Positions 61,741-64,000 of a stretch of DNA of 64,000 nt are shown piece by piece; positions within the stretch are counted from its first letter, which is position 1, and each line of letters begins with the position of its first letter. The notes beneath the pieces were generated by a model, which was not told the origin of the DNA, made no database searches, and worked only from the letters and a program-made list of their open reading frames with translations. Source of the DNA: Phycisphaerales bacterium (GTDB taxonomy: Bacteria > Planctomycetota > Phycisphaerae > Phycisphaerales > SM1A02); contig SIAR01000003.1 of the NCBI GenBank assembly GCA_009691705.1, positions 33,879 to 97,878 on the forward strand, given 5' to 3'. The position numbers were made by a program, and so were the translations under genes.

Positions 61741-63141
61741 CTAGCAGTGGCTCAAAGCGGCACGCGCGCGTACTAGATTCACGAAGAGTCGTCCACGTTC
61801 TTCATAATTGATGAATTGATCCCAACTCGCGCAGCCCGGAGAGAGCAACAGAATGTCGCCCGCCTTGGCGCGAGAAAATGCCTCCTCGACAGCGCGCGTC
61901 AGCGACTCAAATCGCATCGCGGGCGGATGCGCCGCGATCGCGTGCGCCGTCTCACCGATGGCGTAAAGCCCCGCGAGCTTTGGAGCGAGGTCGCGGATCG
62001 CAGACAGGTCGACCTTCTTGTCATATCCGCCAGCGATGAGATGCACGCGCGCGGGGTCGTCAAACGCTGCGATTGCGAGCTGGGTTGCCTCGGGGGTTGT
62101 CGCCTTCGAGTCGTTGAAACACTGCACACCGCCGACCGTCCCAACCGATTGCAATCGGTGTTCGAGTCCGGAGAATGACTTGAGCGCGCAGCGGGCACCC
62201 TCGAGGTTGACACTTTCACCGTCGAACTGCGCACATGCTGCTGTGATGGCAAGTGCCAGCTGCGCGTTGCGCTGTTGATGAGCGCCTGGGATCGAAAGTG
62301 CAATCTCGTTGACCGCGGGAAGCGCTGGTTCGCTGCCATCCATCCACCAAGCGCCACTGCTCGACTCACGAGCGATTTGACTCGATTGTTCTGGACTCTC
62401 GCGCGCGAATGCACTCAAAAAGAGATCAGTTGAACTCTGGTGGCGGCGAATCTGCGCCTTTGATTCGATGTAGTGGGCAATGGTGCCATGCCAATCGATA
62501 TGGTTCGCTGCAATGTTGGTCAACACCGCGATGGTTGGCGACCAACCGTTGTCGCCAGACTCTGGCGAGAGCCACCACAGTTGCGCGCTCGAGAGTTCGA
62601 GCATGGTCCATTCACGCGCTGATCCTGCGGGTGCGCCGAGTAGTGATCCGCCGATGTTGCCGCCGACGCGCACTTCGCGTCCCGATCCGGCGAGGGCACA
62701 TGCCGTCATCGCGGTTGTTGTCGATTTGCCAGCACTGCCGGTTATTGCGATGACCCGATTCGTCGCGAGGCGTTCAATGGCGAGACGAATCTCAGTCGTC
62801 ACGGGAACCCCTGCACTGCGCGCTGCGCACAAAAATGGATTCTCCCACGGGCGTGGCACCGCAGCGTTGGCGATGACTAGGTCAGCCTGCTGAAAGTCAC
62901 GCATCTCGTGAGATCCCAGTCGCAGCGTGATGGCGCCCGCAGTGATCGCGCCAGCAATAGGTTCGAGTGAGTTGTGAAGAGTCTTCTCAGAGGCGAGATC
63001 GGTGATATGCACGCAAGCACCGCGCTGGTGCATCCACTGGGCAACGCCGAGTCCGCCACCGAATTGACCGAGCCCCATGACAGTGACGCGCCGCCCTGCG
63101 AACCAGTCGTCGGAGTGGCTTGGCTTCACCAGAACGCTCAT
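61741..63141 (-). CDS. murD: UDP-N-acetylmuramoylalanine--D-glutamate ligase
   Basis: A 466-residue cytoplasmic peptidoglycan ligase. VTVMGLGQFGGGLGVAQWM is the N-terminal nucleotide-binding part, ITGSAGKSTTTAMTACAL the ATP loop, and FNDSKATTPEATQLAIAAF the C-terminal domain motif. All three Mur domains are present. It shows that this planctomycete keeps the peptidoglycan path. It starts six bases after the mlaF stop. Confidence 0.95.
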   Translation of the reverse strand: MSVLVKPSHSDDWFAGRRVTVMGLGQFGGGLGVAQWMHQRGACVHITDLASEKTLHNSLEPIAGAITAGAITLRLGSHEMRDFQQADLVIANAAVPRPWENPFLCAARSAGVPVTTEIRLAIERLATNRVIAITGSAGKSTTTAMTACALAGSGREVRVGGNIGGSLLGAPAGSAREWTMLELSSAQLWWLSPESGDNGWSPTIAVLTNIAANHIDWHGTIAHYIESKAQIRRHQSSTDLFLSAFARESPEQSSQIARESSSGAWWMDGSEPALPAVNEIALSIPGAHQQRNAQLALAITAACAQFDGESVNLEGARCALKSFSGLEHRLQSVGTVGGVQCFNDSKATTPEATQLAIAAFDDPARVHLIAGGYDKKVDLSAIRDLAPKLAGLYAIGETAHAIAAHPPAMRFESLTRAVEEAFSRAKAGDILLLSPGCASWDQFINYEERGRLFVNLVRARAALSHC

Positions 63142-63147
63142 ATCAGG

Positions 63148-64000
63148 TCACATGCGTGCGGCAGATGTGCGCCGCCCGACGACTTCGTTTCCATCGGAAT
63201 CGATCCCTAAGAGATCTTCGCGGTAGTCATCGGCGCTGCGGCGGCGGGTGATGGGACCGTTGGCAGCTCCACGAAGAAACTGATAGACGATTTGCTCATC
63301 GAGCGAGAGTTGTGCCGCTTCGCTCTCGGGCAGTTTACGGATGCGGTCAAACTCATCGCGCGTGTCAACCTTGAGCACTCGACCGCCGTCAAGCATCACC
63401 ATGCGGTCGGCGATTGTGAATGCTGAATCCATCTCATGGGTGACGACAACGCTTGTGACGCCAAAGCTTCGCGTAAGTTCGAGAATGAGTTGGTCGATCT
63501 CCGCGCTTGTGACGGGGTCGAGTCCGGCGCTGGGCTCGTCGTAGAAGAGAATCTTGGGGTCCATTGCCATCGCCCGCGCGAGACCCGCCCGCTTCATCAT
63601 TCCGCCCGAGATTTGCGAGGGAAGCTTGTTTGCGTGGGGACGAAGTCCCACGAGTTCGAGTTTCATCTTGACTTGTATATCGATGATCTCTGGCGCCAAG
63701 TCAGTGTGCTCTTGCAGCGGCAACGCGACGTTTTCACCGATGGTCATCGACTGAAACAGCGCCCCCGATTGAAAGAGGATTCCAAACTGTCGCTTGAGTG
63801 CATCGGATGCCGCGTCGTCCAAGGATGCGATGTCCTTTCCAAGAAGTTCAATCGTGCCACTGGATGGTTGGTGCGATCCAATAAGCAGACGCAATAGTGT
63901 CGTCTTTCCGCATCCAGAACCGCCAATGATGACCACGGTCTCGCCGGCGCGAATGTCGAGATTGACTCCCGTCAGAACGGTCTGAGTGCCAAAGGTCTTG
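63148..64000 (-). CDS. mlaF: Phospholipid ABC transporter ATPase (MlaF-like), 5' end outside window
   Basis: About 284 C-terminal residues; the frame stays open to the window edge (KTFGTQTVLTGVNLDIRAGE is visible before ATG 63936). Walker A IIGGSGCGKTTLLRLL, Q-loop GILFQSGALFQSMTI, signature SGGMMKRAGLARAMA and Walker B ILFYDEPSAGLDPV are all typical of the MlaF/Ttg2A group that keeps outer-membrane lipid asymmetry. The partner permease should lie beyond the window. A 40-residue tail after the domain is extra. It leads the unit with murD. Confidence 0.92.
   Translation of the reverse strand, partial: KTFGTQTVLTGVNLDIRAGETVVIIGGSGCGKTTLLRLLIGSHQPSSGTIELLGKDIASLDDAASDALKRQFGILFQSGALFQSMTIGENVALPLQEHTDLAPEIIDIQVKMKLELVGLRPHANKLPSQISGGMMKRAGLARAMAMDPKILFYDEPSAGLDPVTSAEIDQLILELTRSFGVTSVVVTHEMDSAFTIADRMVMLDGGRVLKVDTRDEFDRIRKLPESEAAQLSLDEQIVYQFLRGAANGPITRRRSADDYREDLLGIDSDGNEVVGRRTSAARM

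Overview
This 64 kb window looks like a chromosomal segment of a planctomycete, most likely of the Phycisphaerae type. The evidence is the moderately high GC, the many prepilin-like proteins with RAFTL-type cleavage sites, an FHA-free Ser/Thr kinase, several signalling sigma factors, and a Gram-negative envelope gene set (LpxK, HldE, heptosyltransferase-like GT9, MlaF, type II secretin). The taxonomic call is inference from gene content; no rRNA gene is present. I see no tRNA, rRNA, CRISPR array, insertion sequence or prophage. Almost the whole window is densely packed core or housekeeping DNA.

Layout. 1-960 (+): the tail of an unknown gene, then a protein with a long Asp run followed by Lys-Lys-Ala repeats. 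17093-1001 (-): a compact type II secretion operon that runs signal-peptide helical protein, gspE, F, G, H, I, J, K, L, M, C-like, D, lipoprotein, mostly with ATGA/GTGA overlaps. 17257-20274: an orphan CoA-transferase A subunit (-), an MFS carrier (+) and a sigma-70 family factor (-). 20477-24064: ndk (-) and a complete DNA topoisomerase VI (B then A subunit, +), which is rare in bacteria. 24087-28134 (-): histidine kinase, cold-shock protein, pnp and rpsO, with two good terminators. 28345-31879 (+): acyl-CoA carboxylase carboxyltransferase, rdgB and a YkgJ-type cysteine-cluster protein. 36248-31892 (-): NfeD protease, short NfeD, flotillin floA and an LPG-synthase-type membrane protein, a membrane-microdomain cluster. 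38186-36333 (-): two paralogous prepilin-like proteins. 38677-40523: RidA-like (+) and a membrane Ser/Thr kinase (-). 40589-44850 (+): GT9, maf, lpxK and hldE (lipid A and inner core). 44976-46783 (+): HU-like protein and dnaB. 46808-56062 (+): an ECF-sigma-headed eight-gene operon ending in an oligopeptide-type ABC transporter with three permeases and one ATPase. 56411 (+): dut. 64000-56069 (-): mlaF (cut by the window end), murD, a lipoprotein, ispF, an AdkA-like/NDT-like fusion, truA, GT4, a BshB1-like deacetylase and, separately, a zinc-ribbon membrane protein.

Three signals go beyond routine annotation. First, about half of the transcription-unit leading genes have a TANNNT hexamer 6-8 nt before the start codon and no Shine-Dalgarno sequence, which suggests widespread leaderless transcription; in several cases the hexamer is built on the TAG stop codon of the gene upstream. 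Second, the GspL-like and GspC-like proteins share a C-terminal motif (L-x3-QI-x-A-x-TP-x-EA-x2-AL-x2-VSRAR) that I do not recognise from known type II systems. Third, the gene at 59544-60677 joins a degenerate archaeal-adenylate-kinase-like domain to a deoxyribosyltransferase-like domain and has no assigned function.
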